Position numbers and translations under genes: made by a program. Below are positions 1-6,504 of a DNA stretch of 28,012 nt, in pieces. Below the pieces are notes generated by a model. That model saw nothing but the letters and a program-made list of their open reading frames with translations, was not told the DNA's origin and ran no database searches. The stretch's first letter is position 1. Every line of letters begins with the position of its first letter. Origin of the DNA: Bacillota bacterium (lineage in GTDB: Bacteria > Bacillota > Clostridia > Christensenellales > SZUA-584). The stretch covers positions 1 through 28,012 of the forward strand of contig JAEYKW010000020.1 of the NCBI GenBank assembly GCA_023408075.1. Reading direction: 5' to 3'.

Positions 1-125
1 GACGAAGGCAGAAATACAAAGAATTGAGCACTGGATGAATAACTATCCGAGAAGGATGTTTGGATATAAATCTGCCAACGATGTGTACCTGGTATAATAT
101 GGTGGGCAATTAAACTTGCATTCTT
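1..125 (+). mobile_element. Right end of an insertion sequence, probably IS30 family (left part outside window)
   Basis: The window opens inside a transposase reading frame that stops at 97. The following AT-rich stretch, about 100-125 (GGGCAATTAAACTTGCATTC), has the look of the terminal inverted repeat of IS30-type elements. The left end is outside the window, so neither the repeat nor a target duplication can be confirmed. The element ends about 30-50 bases before the -35 box of the rpsB promoter, so it sits beside that promoter without disrupting it. The right boundary is an estimate. Confidence 0.5.
2..97 (+). CDS. Transposase C-terminal fragment (IS30-like), truncated by window edge
   Basis: The frame reads 31 residues to a TAA stop and contains WMNNYPRRMFGYKSANDVY. 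This matches the usual end of IS30-family DDE transposases, where a helix with the pattern N-x-R-P/Y-R-x-x-x-G-Y-K-[TS]-x-x-[ED]-V closes the catalytic core. The enzyme would cut and join the ends of its own element. The 5' part lies upstream of the window, so whether the gene is intact cannot be judged. A related integrase-core family cannot be excluded from 31 residues. Confidence 0.6.
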   Translation, partial: TKAEIQRIEHWMNNYPRRMFGYKSANDVYLV

Positions 126-154
126 CAGATTACTGTTTAAGGCCAACAAACCTG

Positions 155-183
155 TTGATTATTAAAAACCCCTATGCTATAAT
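155..183 (+). promoter_or_regulatory. SigmaA-type promoter of rpsB
   Basis: TTGATT (155-160) is followed by a 17-base spacer and a perfect TATAAT (178-183). Transcription would begin near 190, giving a leader of about 95 bases before rpsB. It is the only good promoter between the insertion sequence and rpsB. Confidence 0.8.
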
Positions 184-194
184 CTCAAATGTAT

Positions 195-254
195 GTCACA
201 CCACCGCCGATTTTTGCTTTCGTGCCCATATAATGGGTTGTGCAAAAAGGTGAC
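195..254 (+). promoter_or_regulatory. Structured 5' leader of rpsB, candidate S2 autoregulatory element
   Basis: Three nested complementary pairs can be read directly: GTCAC (195-199) with GTGAC (250-254), TTTTTGC (211-217) with GCAAAAA (242-248), and CCCAT (225-229) with ATGGG (233-237) around a 3-base loop. The fold would occupy the first 65 bases of the transcript and end 20 bases before the ribosome binding site. Autogenous control of rpsB-tsf by S2 is known in other bacteria. That this leader does the same is inference. Confidence 0.45.
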
Positions 255-273
255 GCGATGGGAGGATAAAAAC

Positions 274-280
274 GAGGAGG
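274..280 (+). promoter_or_regulatory. Ribosome binding site fixing the rpsB start
   Basis: GAGGAGG lies five bases before the ATG at 286. An in-frame ATG at 193 has no such site and falls in the leader hairpin, so 286 is the chosen start. Confidence 0.85.
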
Positions 281-285
281 AAACT

Positions 286-1071
286 ATGTCAGTCATTTCA
301 ATGAAGCAGCTTTTAGAAGCGGGTGTTCATTTCGGACACCAAACAAGACGCTGGAACCCCAAGATGAAGAAGTATATCTTCACAGAGCGTAACGGCATTT
401 ACATCATCGATCTGCAGAAAACAGTGAAGATGGTCGAGTATGCGTATTTTTTTGTACGCGATGCCGTGATGGAAGGAAAGACCGTTCTTTTTGTGGGAAC
501 AAAGAAACAGGCACAGGAGTCTATTGAGCAGGAAGCGAAGCGCTGCGGCATGTATTATGTGAGCCAGAGATGGCTCGGCGGCATGCTGACCAACTTCAAA
601 ACGATCCGCAGCCGCGTGAGAAGACTCGAAAAGATCGAGCAGATGGAAGCCAACGGCGAGTTTGCCCTGCTGCCTAAGAAAGAAGTTATTAAGCTTCGCC
701 ACGAGCATGAGAAGCTCCAGAAGAATCTCGGCGGCATTCGTGACATGAAGGAGCTGCCCGGCGTGATCTTCATCGTGGACCCGCGCAAAGAACGTATTGC
801 GATCGCCGAAGCGAAAACTCTTGATATCCCGCTGGTCGGTATCGTGGATACCAACTGTGACCCGGATGAGATCGACTACGTGATCCCGGGCAATGACGAT
901 GCGATTCGTGCCGTCAAACTGCTCGCATCCAAGATAGCGGACGCGTGCCTGGAAGCCAAGCAGGGCGAGCAGCTTGTGGACCCGACGGCTGAAGCACCGG
1001 CCGCGGACGATGACGTTGAAGACTTCAGCGAAGAATTGGGGTTCGACGAGTCGGAAGAAGAGGGGCAATAA
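286..1071 (+). CDS. rpsB: 30S ribosomal protein S2
   Basis: S2 is a structural protein of the small ribosomal subunit that binds late in assembly near S1 and helps mRNA binding. The product is 261 residues, within the usual bacterial range. It starts MSVISMKQLLEAGVHFGHQT, the standard S2 N-terminus, followed by RRWNPKMKKYIFTERNGIYI. Further family blocks are VGTKKQAQ, RWLGGMLTNFKTI and PLVGIVDTNCDP, and the tail is acidic as is common. The start at 286 is chosen for its GAGGAGG site; the frame is open back to 193, but that extension is not S2-like. tsf follows 29 bases later, the classic rpsB-tsf pair, so both are presumably transcribed from the promoter at 155-183 and end at the terminator at 2027. 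Confidence 0.97.
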   Translation: MSVISMKQLLEAGVHFGHQTRRWNPKMKKYIFTERNGIYIIDLQKTVKMVEYAYFFVRDAVMEGKTVLFVGTKKQAQESIEQEAKRCGMYYVSQRWLGGMLTNFKTIRSRVRRLEKIEQMEANGEFALLPKKEVIKLRHEHEKLQKNLGGIRDMKELPGVIFIVDPRKERIAIAEAKTLDIPLVGIVDTNCDPDEIDYVIPGNDDAIRAVKLLASKIADACLEAKQGEQLVDPTAEAPAADDDVEDFSEELGFDESEEEGQ

Positions 1072-1100
1072 AGCGAGATAACAAGGAGAGTATTTAAGAT

Positions 1101-2015
1101 ATGATTCAAGCATGTGATGTGAAAGATTTAAGAGAAAAAACAGGCGCGGGTATGATGGACTGCAAAAACGCGCTTGTGCAGGCCGACGGCGATATGGAAG
1201 AAGCGATCAAGATTCTGCGTGAAAAGGGCCTTGCGTCCGCAGCCAAAAAGGCCGGCCGTATTGCGGCCGAAGGCATTGTGGACAGCCTGATCGACGGAAA
1301 TCTCGGCGTGGTTGTCGAAGTGAACTGCGAGACCGACTTTGTGGCCAAGACGCCCGCTTACAAATCGTTTGTGCAGGAAGTTGCGGCACAGATTAAGACG
1401 GGCAGCCCCGCTTCCGTGGATGAACTGCTCGAACAGAAAAACGCGCAGGGCAAGTCAATCAGCGATATGCTCAACGAGAAGATCGGTGAGATCGGCGAGA
1501 AAATTTCCGTCAGACGCTTTACCCGCTTTGAAGCGGAGCAGGGCATGGTGGAAAGCTATATTCACATGGGCGGCAAAATCGGCGTGCTCGTGGAAGTCAG
1601 CTGCGAGAGCTCGGCAGCGGGCAGCCCGGCGCTCAAAGCGTTCGTGAAGGATGTGGCGATGCAGATTGCGGCCTCCAATCCGCTGTTCGTGGTGCCGGGC
1701 GAGGTGCCCGAGAGCGTGATAACCGAGGAAAAGGAAATCCTGCGGGCGCAGGCCTTGGCCGAAGGCAAACCCGCCCAGATCGTTGACAAGATGGTGGAAG
1801 GGCGCATTCAAAAGTACTTTAAGGATGTCTGCCTGATGGAACAGCCGTTTGTGAAGGATCAGGATAAGGCCGTGAAGGACATACTCAAAGAGAAAATCAC
1901 AGAAATCGGTTCACCGGTTTCCATCAAACGCTTTGTCCGCTATGAGATGGGCGAAGGCTTGGAAAAAAGAAAAGACGATTTTGTCGATGAGGTCATGAAA
2001 CAGGCGAATTTATAA
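1101..2015 (+). CDS. tsf: Translation elongation factor Ts
   Basis: EF-Ts is the cytoplasmic nucleotide exchange factor that releases GDP from EF-Tu. The 304-residue product has the N-terminal UBA-like domain with LREKTGAGMMDCKNAL, followed by KGLASAAKKAGRIAAEG. The conserved TDFVAK motif (around residues 80-85), which contacts EF-Tu, is present. The rest is the two-subdomain core, with repeated KIS/PVSIKRFVR-type strands. The length is normal for full-length bacterial EF-Ts. An AAGGAGAG site precedes the ATG. A strong hairpin terminator follows, so rpsB-tsf is probably a two-gene transcript. Confidence 0.97.
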   Translation: MIQACDVKDLREKTGAGMMDCKNALVQADGDMEEAIKILREKGLASAAKKAGRIAAEGIVDSLIDGNLGVVVEVNCETDFVAKTPAYKSFVQEVAAQIKTGSPASVDELLEQKNAQGKSISDMLNEKIGEIGEKISVRRFTRFEAEQGMVESYIHMGGKIGVLVEVSCESSAAGSPALKAFVKDVAMQIAASNPLFVVPGEVPESVITEEKEILRAQALAEGKPAQIVDKMVEGRIQKYFKDVCLMEQPFVKDQDKAVKDILKEKITEIGSPVSIKRFVRYEMGEGLEKRKDDFVDEVMKQANL

Positions 2016-2026
2016 GCGAGATAGAA

Positions 2027-2059
2027 GGGGAGAGCCGGTGCATGAGCTCTCCCTTTTTT
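2027..2059 (+). terminator. Rho-independent terminator after tsf
   Basis: GGGAGAGC (2028-2035) pairs perfectly with GCTCTCCC (2046-2053) around a 10-base loop, followed by six T residues. It separates rpsB-tsf from pyrH-frr, though read-through is possible because no clear promoter is visible before pyrH. Confidence 0.88.
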
Positions 2060-2066
2060 AGCAGAT

Positions 2067-2106
2067 ACCGCTTGAAAAAGCGGTGCTTTTGGCGGTGATA
2101 ATCGCC
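2067..2106 (+). other. Two tandem hairpins in the pyrH leader
   Basis: ACCGCTT (2067-2073) pairs with AAGCGGT (2078-2084) around a GAAA tetraloop. It is followed by GCTTTT and a second stem, GGCGGT (2091-2096) with ATCGCC (2101-2106), around GATA. They lie between the tsf terminator and the pyrH start. They could be a leader structure or an mRNA-end stabiliser; no known riboswitch or attenuator class was recognised. Confidence 0.45.
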
Positions 2107-2147
2107 CCGAAAAATGCCTTGACAGGAATCGAAAAAGGAGACAGCTT

Positions 2148-2858
2148 ATGCCTAAATACAAGAGGATTATTCTCAAGATCAGCGGCGAAGCGCTTGCAGG
2201 CAATGAGAAGTCAGGGTTCGACTTTGATGTGATGGGTCAAGTGGCCGATCAGGTCATCGAAGTGGCGAAATTGGGTGTGGAAATCGGCATCATTGTGGGC
2301 GGCGGCAACATCTGGCGCGGGCGCAGCGGTGTGGGTATGGACAGAACAACGGCCGACCATATGGGCATGCTGGCGACCGTGATCAACGCACTGGCCATGC
2401 AGGACGCGCTGGAGGGCAAAGGCATGCAGACGCGCGTGTTAACCGCGATTGAGATGCGGCAGATTGCCGAGCCGTACATACGCCGCAGAGCGATGCGGCA
2501 TCTGGAAAAGGGGCGTGTGGTCATTTTTGCATGCGGCACAGGCAACCCGTATTTTTCAACGGATACGGCAGCGGCGCTTCGTGCGGCAGAGATTGAGGCA
2601 GAACTGATACTGCTCGCCAAGAACGTGGACGGCGTTTACGACAGCGACCCCAAGCTCAATCCCGATGCAAAGAAATACGACTTTATCAGCTATATCGATG
2701 TGATCAATCAAGGGCTTTCGGTGATGGATACCACGGCTGTGTCGCTCTGTATGGATAACAACATTCCGATCGTGTGTTTCGGCCTCAATGCGCCGGACGG
2801 CATTAAACGGGTTGTTATGGGCGAAAACATCGGGACACGCATCAACTCTAAGCCTTAA
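2148..2858 (+). CDS. pyrH: UMP kinase
   Basis: PyrH phosphorylates UMP to UDP with ATP in pyrimidine nucleotide synthesis. It is a cytoplasmic hexamer of the amino-acid kinase fold, unrelated to eukaryotic UMP/CMP kinases. The 236-residue product is the normal length. Visible motifs are YKRIILKISGEALAG at the N-terminus (phosphate loop), GGGNIWRG, RTTADHMGMLATVINALAM and GTGNPYFSTDTAA, followed by LLAKNVDGVYDSDPK. A GGAGA site is correctly placed before the ATG. pyrH-frr adjacency is widespread in bacteria and frr follows by 26 bases, so the two are very probably co-transcribed. Confidence 0.97.
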   Translation: MPKYKRIILKISGEALAGNEKSGFDFDVMGQVADQVIEVAKLGVEIGIIVGGGNIWRGRSGVGMDRTTADHMGMLATVINALAMQDALEGKGMQTRVLTAIEMRQIAEPYIRRRAMRHLEKGRVVIFACGTGNPYFSTDTAAALRAAEIEAELILLAKNVDGVYDSDPKLNPDAKKYDFISYIDVINQGLSVMDTTAVSLCMDNNIPIVCFGLNAPDGIKRVVMGENIGTRINSKP

Positions 2859-2884
2859 AAAATAAATTCGGGAGGTTAGAAAAA

Positions 2885-3448
2885 ATGCAAATCAAACATG
2901 AAGCATTGGAAAATGCGACGGTCAAAATGGAAAAAACGATTGCGGTTTTCAAGAAAGACCTGACACATATTCGCGCCGGCAGGGCCAACCCGCAGCTTCT
3001 GGACGGCATTATGGTCGATTATTACGGCACACCGACGCCGCTGAGTCAGATCGGCAATATTTCAGCACCCGAACCGCGCATGCTCGTGATTTCGCTTTGG
3101 GATACCAAGCTGATTCCGAATGTGGAGAAGGCGATTCAAAAATCGGAGCTCGGTATCAATCCTGCCAACGACGGCAAAGTGATTCGCCTTGTTGTGCCGG
3201 AGTTGACGGAAGAACGCCGCCGCGACCTTGCCAAGTCGATCCACAAAAAGGGTGAGGATGCCAAAGTGGCGATTCGCTCTATCCGCAGGGATGCCAACGA
3301 GGCGTTTAAAAAGGCCAAGAAGGCAAGCGAGATCACCGAGGACGATTTTAATATACTCGAAGATGAAGTGCAGAAAAGCACGAATGAACATACCAAAACC
3401 ATTGACGACATGGTGAAGGAAAAAGAAAAAGAGATCATGGAAGTATGA
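2885..3448 (+). CDS. frr: Ribosome recycling factor
   Basis: RRF, with EF-G, splits the post-termination ribosome so that subunits can be reused. At 187 residues it is the usual length (about 185). The sequence shows the three-helix bundle with an inserted beta domain: MEKTIAVFKKDLTHIRAGRANPQ at the start of the bundle, VDYYGTPTPLSQIGNISAPE in the inserted domain, then LTEERRRDLAKSIHKKGEDAKVAIRSIRRDA, the most conserved block. GGGAGG precedes the start. The stop overlaps the start of the next small ORF by four bases, implying translational coupling. Confidence 0.97.
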   Translation: MQIKHEALENATVKMEKTIAVFKKDLTHIRAGRANPQLLDGIMVDYYGTPTPLSQIGNISAPEPRMLVISLWDTKLIPNVEKAIQKSELGINPANDGKVIRLVVPELTEERRRDLAKSIHKKGEDAKVAIRSIRRDANEAFKKAKKASEITEDDFNILEDEVQKSTNEHTKTIDDMVKEKEKEIMEV

Positions 3449-3657
3449 TGCCAAATGTGATCGGCTGGGACGAAGCGCAGGCAGCCGCCTTCCTTGAGGA
3501 TAAAGGGTATGCGGTCAGCCGCGTCCTGTACGTGTCCAAACGCGGCATCGAGGATGCCGATTCGACACGCGTGATCCGCCAGCGTCATATAAGCGAAAAC
3601 GTGGTTGAAATCACAGTGTCTCATTTTAAAACACGGGTGGGTAACAATTGGGCGTAA
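3445..3657 (+). CDS. Small PASTA-like protein between frr and uppS
   Basis: A 70-residue ORF starts at the ATGATG that overlaps the frr stop and ends 10 bases inside uppS. Its N-terminal half, MPNVIGWDEAQAAAFLEDKGY, fits the PASTA domain pattern (P-x-V-x-G-x-x-x-x-x-A-x-x-x-L-x-x-x-G), and a terminal strand (VVEITVSHF) could close the beta sheet of one domain. PASTA domains usually occur in repeats on penicillin-binding proteins and Ser/Thr kinases and bind muropeptides or beta-lactams. Here there is one domain, with no signal peptide or membrane segment, so it looks cytosolic. Start may be 3445 or 3448. Its position inside an envelope-synthesis operon suggests, but does not show, a link to UppS or lipid II metabolism. 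Confidence 0.7.
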   Translation: MMPNVIGWDEAQAAAFLEDKGYAVSRVLYVSKRGIEDADSTRVIRQRHISENVVEITVSHFKTRVGNNWA

Positions 3658-4409
3658 TCGCGGATATTATTTTTCGCCGCAGAAACACGGATGTGTACAG
3701 CCGTGTGGACAAAGAGCGGCTGCCCCGGCATGTCGCCGTGATTATGGACGGCAACGGGCGCTGGGCAAAACAAAGGATGCTGCCCCGAAGCGCCGGCCAC
3801 AGAGCCGGTGTGGAGCGGGTGCGCACCATTGTTCGCATGAGTTCAGATATCGGCGTGAAATATCTGACGCTTTTTGCGTTTTCCACGGAAAACTGGAAGC
3901 GGCCTGCCGACGAGGTGGGGACGCTGATGAAGCTGCTGCTTGAATACCTTGCCAAAGAGCTTGATGAGCTGCACAGTGAGAACGTGCGCATCAGGACGTT
4001 CGGCGATATTTCACAGCTGCCGAAAGACGTGAAAGCGGAGATTGACCGCGCCGTCGAGAAGACGAAGAACAACACGGGTCTCACGCTCAACATGGCGGTC
4101 AATTATGGCGGACGGCTGGATATCGTGGATGCCGTGAAGCGTATGATAAACGCCGGCGTCAATGCAGAGGATATCAACGAAGAGACGATTTCGTCGTATT
4201 TGAGCACGGCGGATCAGCCGGACCCCGATCTTTTCATCCGCACGAGCGGCGAGATGCGGATTAGCAACTTTTTGCTTTATCAGCTTGCCTATGCGGAGTT
4301 CTATTTCACGGATACGCTCTGGCCCGATTTTAATGAGCTGGAGTATTTAAAAGCGCTCGACTGTTTTGCAAAGCGTGACCGCCGCTTTGGCGGAGTTGGA
4401 GGAAGTTGA
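3648..4409 (+). CDS. uppS: Undecaprenyl diphosphate synthase (cis-prenyltransferase)
   Basis: UppS adds isopentenyl diphosphate units to farnesyl diphosphate to make the C55 carrier for peptidoglycan and other cell-wall polymers. The 253-residue product has all the family blocks: HVAVIMDGNGRWAK, with the catalytic Asp and diphosphate-binding Gly-Asn-Gly-Arg; LTLFAFSTENW; and IRTSGEMRISNFLLYQ followed by AEFYFTDTLWPDF. The start is a TTG that overlaps the preceding small ORF by 10 bases. A weak GGTGGG site precedes it, suggesting coupled translation. cdsA begins on the very next base after the stop. Confidence 0.95.
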   Translation: MGVIADIIFRRRNTDVYSRVDKERLPRHVAVIMDGNGRWAKQRMLPRSAGHRAGVERVRTIVRMSSDIGVKYLTLFAFSTENWKRPADEVGTLMKLLLEYLAKELDELHSENVRIRTFGDISQLPKDVKAEIDRAVEKTKNNTGLTLNMAVNYGGRLDIVDAVKRMINAGVNAEDINEETISSYLSTADQPDPDLFIRTSGEMRISNFLLYQLAYAEFYFTDTLWPDFNELEYLKALDCFAKRDRRFGGVGGS

Positions 4410-5213
4410 TTGGGCAAACGTACACTTTACGCAATACCGGCACTGGCGCTGCTGTTTTCCGTTATATATTTTCACGGATTGTATGCGCAGCTCGTGGTTG
4501 CGGCTGTGGCTGTGCTTTGCATTCATGAGATGATGGGTGCGGTTTCATCCATGGGGCGTCCGATGAGGGCTTTGGGATACGGGTATGCGGTGCTGCTGTA
4601 CCCGGCTTATGCGTTTGCGGGCGGCTTTACAGGCGTTGCGATACTCACCGCTTTGGGGATTATGGCCGTATTTACGGTACTGGTTCTGACAGGGCGTGAC
4701 GCGATGGACGGGCTGATTACCGTGCTGCCCATGCTGTACCCCGGGCTGTTTTTCGTATTCTTGTTTGCGATGCTCGGCATCTCAAAGCCGGACATATCGC
4801 GTTTTCTCGTGATCATTGCGTTTGGTTCGGCAGTGATAACCGATACGTTTGCGTATATCAGCGGCAGGCTGTTCGGCAAACACAAATTAATACCGAAGGT
4901 CAGCCCAAAAAAGACGGTGGAAGGCGCGATCGGTGGGCTCGTTTTTGGCACCTGTGCGATCATACTGCTCGGTGTGCTGCTCCAGCAGAGCTTTCATGTT
5001 TATATGAATCCGCTGTGGTACGGGCTGCTCGGGCTGATTCTCTCCGTGATGACGCAGATCGGCGATCTGGCGGCGTCGTTGGTGAAACGAAGACTTGGCA
5101 TCAAGGATTATGGGCATATTATGGGTGAGCACGGCGGCGCGATGGACAGGCTCGACAGTGTGCTGTTCATCAGCCCGGCGGTATTCGCTTTTTATTTTGT
5201 ATTAGTGGCATAA
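4410..5213 (+). CDS. cdsA: Phosphatidate cytidylyltransferase (CDP-diacylglycerol synthase)
   Basis: CdsA converts phosphatidic acid and CTP to CDP-diacylglycerol, the branch-point precursor of bacterial phospholipids. The 267-residue protein is strongly hydrophobic, with about eight membrane segments. The C-terminus carries the family signature SLVKRRLGIKDYGHIMGEHGG followed by AMDRLD, which holds the metal-binding residues. DTFAYISGRLFGKHKL, then SPKKTVEGAIGG, is the other conserved block. Translation starts at a TTG with no gap after uppS, and GGAGG in the uppS tail serves as its ribosome binding site. uppS-cdsA-dxr-rseP is a widespread order. Confidence 0.95.
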   Translation: MGKRTLYAIPALALLFSVIYFHGLYAQLVVAAVAVLCIHEMMGAVSSMGRPMRALGYGYAVLLYPAYAFAGGFTGVAILTALGIMAVFTVLVLTGRDAMDGLITVLPMLYPGLFFVFLFAMLGISKPDISRFLVIIAFGSAVITDTFAYISGRLFGKHKLIPKVSPKKTVEGAIGGLVFGTCAIILLGVLLQQSFHVYMNPLWYGLLGLILSVMTQIGDLAASLVKRRLGIKDYGHIMGEHGGAMDRLDSVLFISPAVFAFYFVLVA

Positions 5214-5226
5214 AAAGGACGTATCA

Positions 5227-6369
5227 ATGAAAAAGATAGCAATACTCGGCGCAACAGGCTCAATAGGGCGGCAGGCGCTTGATATTATTGAGCAGTTTCC
5301 CGACCGTTTTCAGGTGACGGCGCTCACGGCGCACAGCAGCTCTGACGCGCTGCTGGACACAGCCAAAAGGCTCGGCGCATGCTACATCGGTCTGACGGGG
5401 TGCAGCGGCGATGCTGAGTTTGAAAAAAAGGTTCCCAAGGGTATCAAGGTGGGCTTTGGTATTCAGGGGCTCATCGAATCGTGCACGGCCGGCACTCCCG
5501 ATATCGTGTTGATTGCCGTGGTGGGCATCGCGGGTCTGCCGCCGTTGATTGAATGCCTCGACCGCGATATCAATGTGGCGCTTGCAAACAAGGAGTCGCT
5601 TGTCTGCGGCGGGCACATCGTGAAGCAGAAGCAGAAAACGAGCAAGTCAGAGCTGTTCCCGGTGGACAGCGAGCTTTGCGCGATATACCAGTGCCTCAAA
5701 GGCGTGGATACGACGGGCCTCAGGCGCATCATACTCACGGCGTCGGGCGGGCCGTTCTTCGATTGGGACAAAGAAGCGATTCGCAGTGCCACGGTCGATC
5801 AGGCGCTCAGACATCCGAACTGGCGCATGGGCAGAAAGATTACGGTGGACTGCGCAACGTACATGAACAAAGGGCTTGAGATCATTGAAGCGCGATGGCT
5901 CTTTGATGTGGACCCCAGTATGATTGATGTGGTGGTGCACCGGCAGAGCATCATCCATTCGATGATTGAATACAACGACGGCGCGGTGATTGCGCAGCTC
6001 GGGCCGACGGATATGCGCCAGCCGATACAATACGCGTTCGGGCATCCCGAACGCCTTGACAGCGTGGTGGGGCATCTTGATTTCAAGACGCTGAAAACGT
6101 TGACCTTCGATGTGCCGGATACGGACAAATTTCCGTGCCTCAAGCACGCCCAGGACGCGATTCGAGAGGGCGGCGCGCTGCCCATCATCATGAACGCGGC
6201 CAACGAAGCGGCGGTGGAGCTGTTCCTTGAGAAAAAGATCACGTTCGGCGACATTGAAAAACGCGTGGCGTTCGCGATGAACAAGTTTTCTCACCTCAAG
6301 GCGAACACGCTGATTGAGATTTACACGACCGACAGGGAAGTTAAGGATTACGTTTACCGCAATATTTGA
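5227..6369 (+). CDS. dxr: 1-deoxy-D-xylulose 5-phosphate reductoisomerase, with an unusual active-site change
   Basis: DXR rearranges and reduces DXP to 2-C-methyl-D-erythritol 4-phosphate, the first committed step of the MEP pathway and the target of fosmidomycin. At 380 residues it is a normal length. The NADPH-binding GATGSIGRQALDI is at residues 8-20. The metal ligands are Asp147 and Glu149 in PVDSE, and Glu218 in MNKGLE. His196 (HPNWRMG) and His244 (IIHSM) are present. The family motif is normally DSEHNAIFQ; here it reads DSELCAIYQ, so the His known as His153 in E. coli is Leu150. ITVDCATYMNKG also has Cys and Tyr where Ser and Met are usual. Everything else looks like a functional enzyme. 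Confidence 0.95.
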   Translation: MKKIAILGATGSIGRQALDIIEQFPDRFQVTALTAHSSSDALLDTAKRLGACYIGLTGCSGDAEFEKKVPKGIKVGFGIQGLIESCTAGTPDIVLIAVVGIAGLPPLIECLDRDINVALANKESLVCGGHIVKQKQKTSKSELFPVDSELCAIYQCLKGVDTTGLRRIILTASGGPFFDWDKEAIRSATVDQALRHPNWRMGRKITVDCATYMNKGLEIIEARWLFDVDPSMIDVVVHRQSIIHSMIEYNDGAVIAQLGPTDMRQPIQYAFGHPERLDSVVGHLDFKTLKTLTFDVPDTDKFPCLKHAQDAIREGGALPIIMNAANEAAVELFLEKKITFGDIEKRVAFAMNKFSHLKANTLIEIYTTDREVKDYVYRNI

Positions 6370-6378
6370 GGGTTTTTG

Positions 6379-6397
6379 GCTGTGCTCAGGCACAAGC
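6379..6397 (+). other. Hairpin just after dxr
   Basis: GCTGTGC (6379-6385) pairs with GCACAAGC (6390-6397) around a short loop, with one bulged A. There is no T run after it, so it is not a convincing intrinsic terminator. It may protect the 3' end of the dxr message. Confidence 0.3.
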
Positions 6398-6472
6398 AGG
6401 CCGCCCAAGCGAGACAGCTTCGCGTCGGTTTGAAGTTTTAATAAATTGTTACGTATTTTGGGACAGCAGACA

Positions 6473-6481
6473 TGATATAAT
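6473..6481 (+). promoter_or_regulatory. Extended -10 promoter for rseP-ispG-polC
   Basis: TG-A-TATAAT (6473-6481) is an extended -10 element; no good -35 box is found at 16-18 bases. It lies 23 bases before the rseP TTG start, in the only sizeable gap (135 bases) of the uppS-to-polC run, so a new transcript probably begins here near 6488. Confidence 0.6.
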
Positions 6482-6504
6482 GATAAAAAAAGGGAGAACA
6501 AGGC

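Noticed and set aside
193..285. Upstream in-frame extension of rpsB from the ATG at 193
   Set aside because: It lacks a ribosome binding site, starts about three bases after the predicted transcript start and has no S2 similarity; GAGGAGG before 286 fixes the true start.
313..1113. 266-codon open frame on the minus strand opposite rpsB
   Set aside because: Antisense to an unmistakable S2 gene, without a recognisable product; a by-product of codon bias.
2119..2147. TTGACA before pyrH as a promoter
   Set aside because: A -10 box at 17 bases would fall on the bases just before the ATG (CAGCTT), which is not a -10 sequence and leaves no leader.
5647..6501. 284-codon minus-strand open frame opposite dxr
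   Set aside because: It mirrors dxr codon periodicity, shows no family motif and is rich in His and Arg, as antisense shadows usually are.
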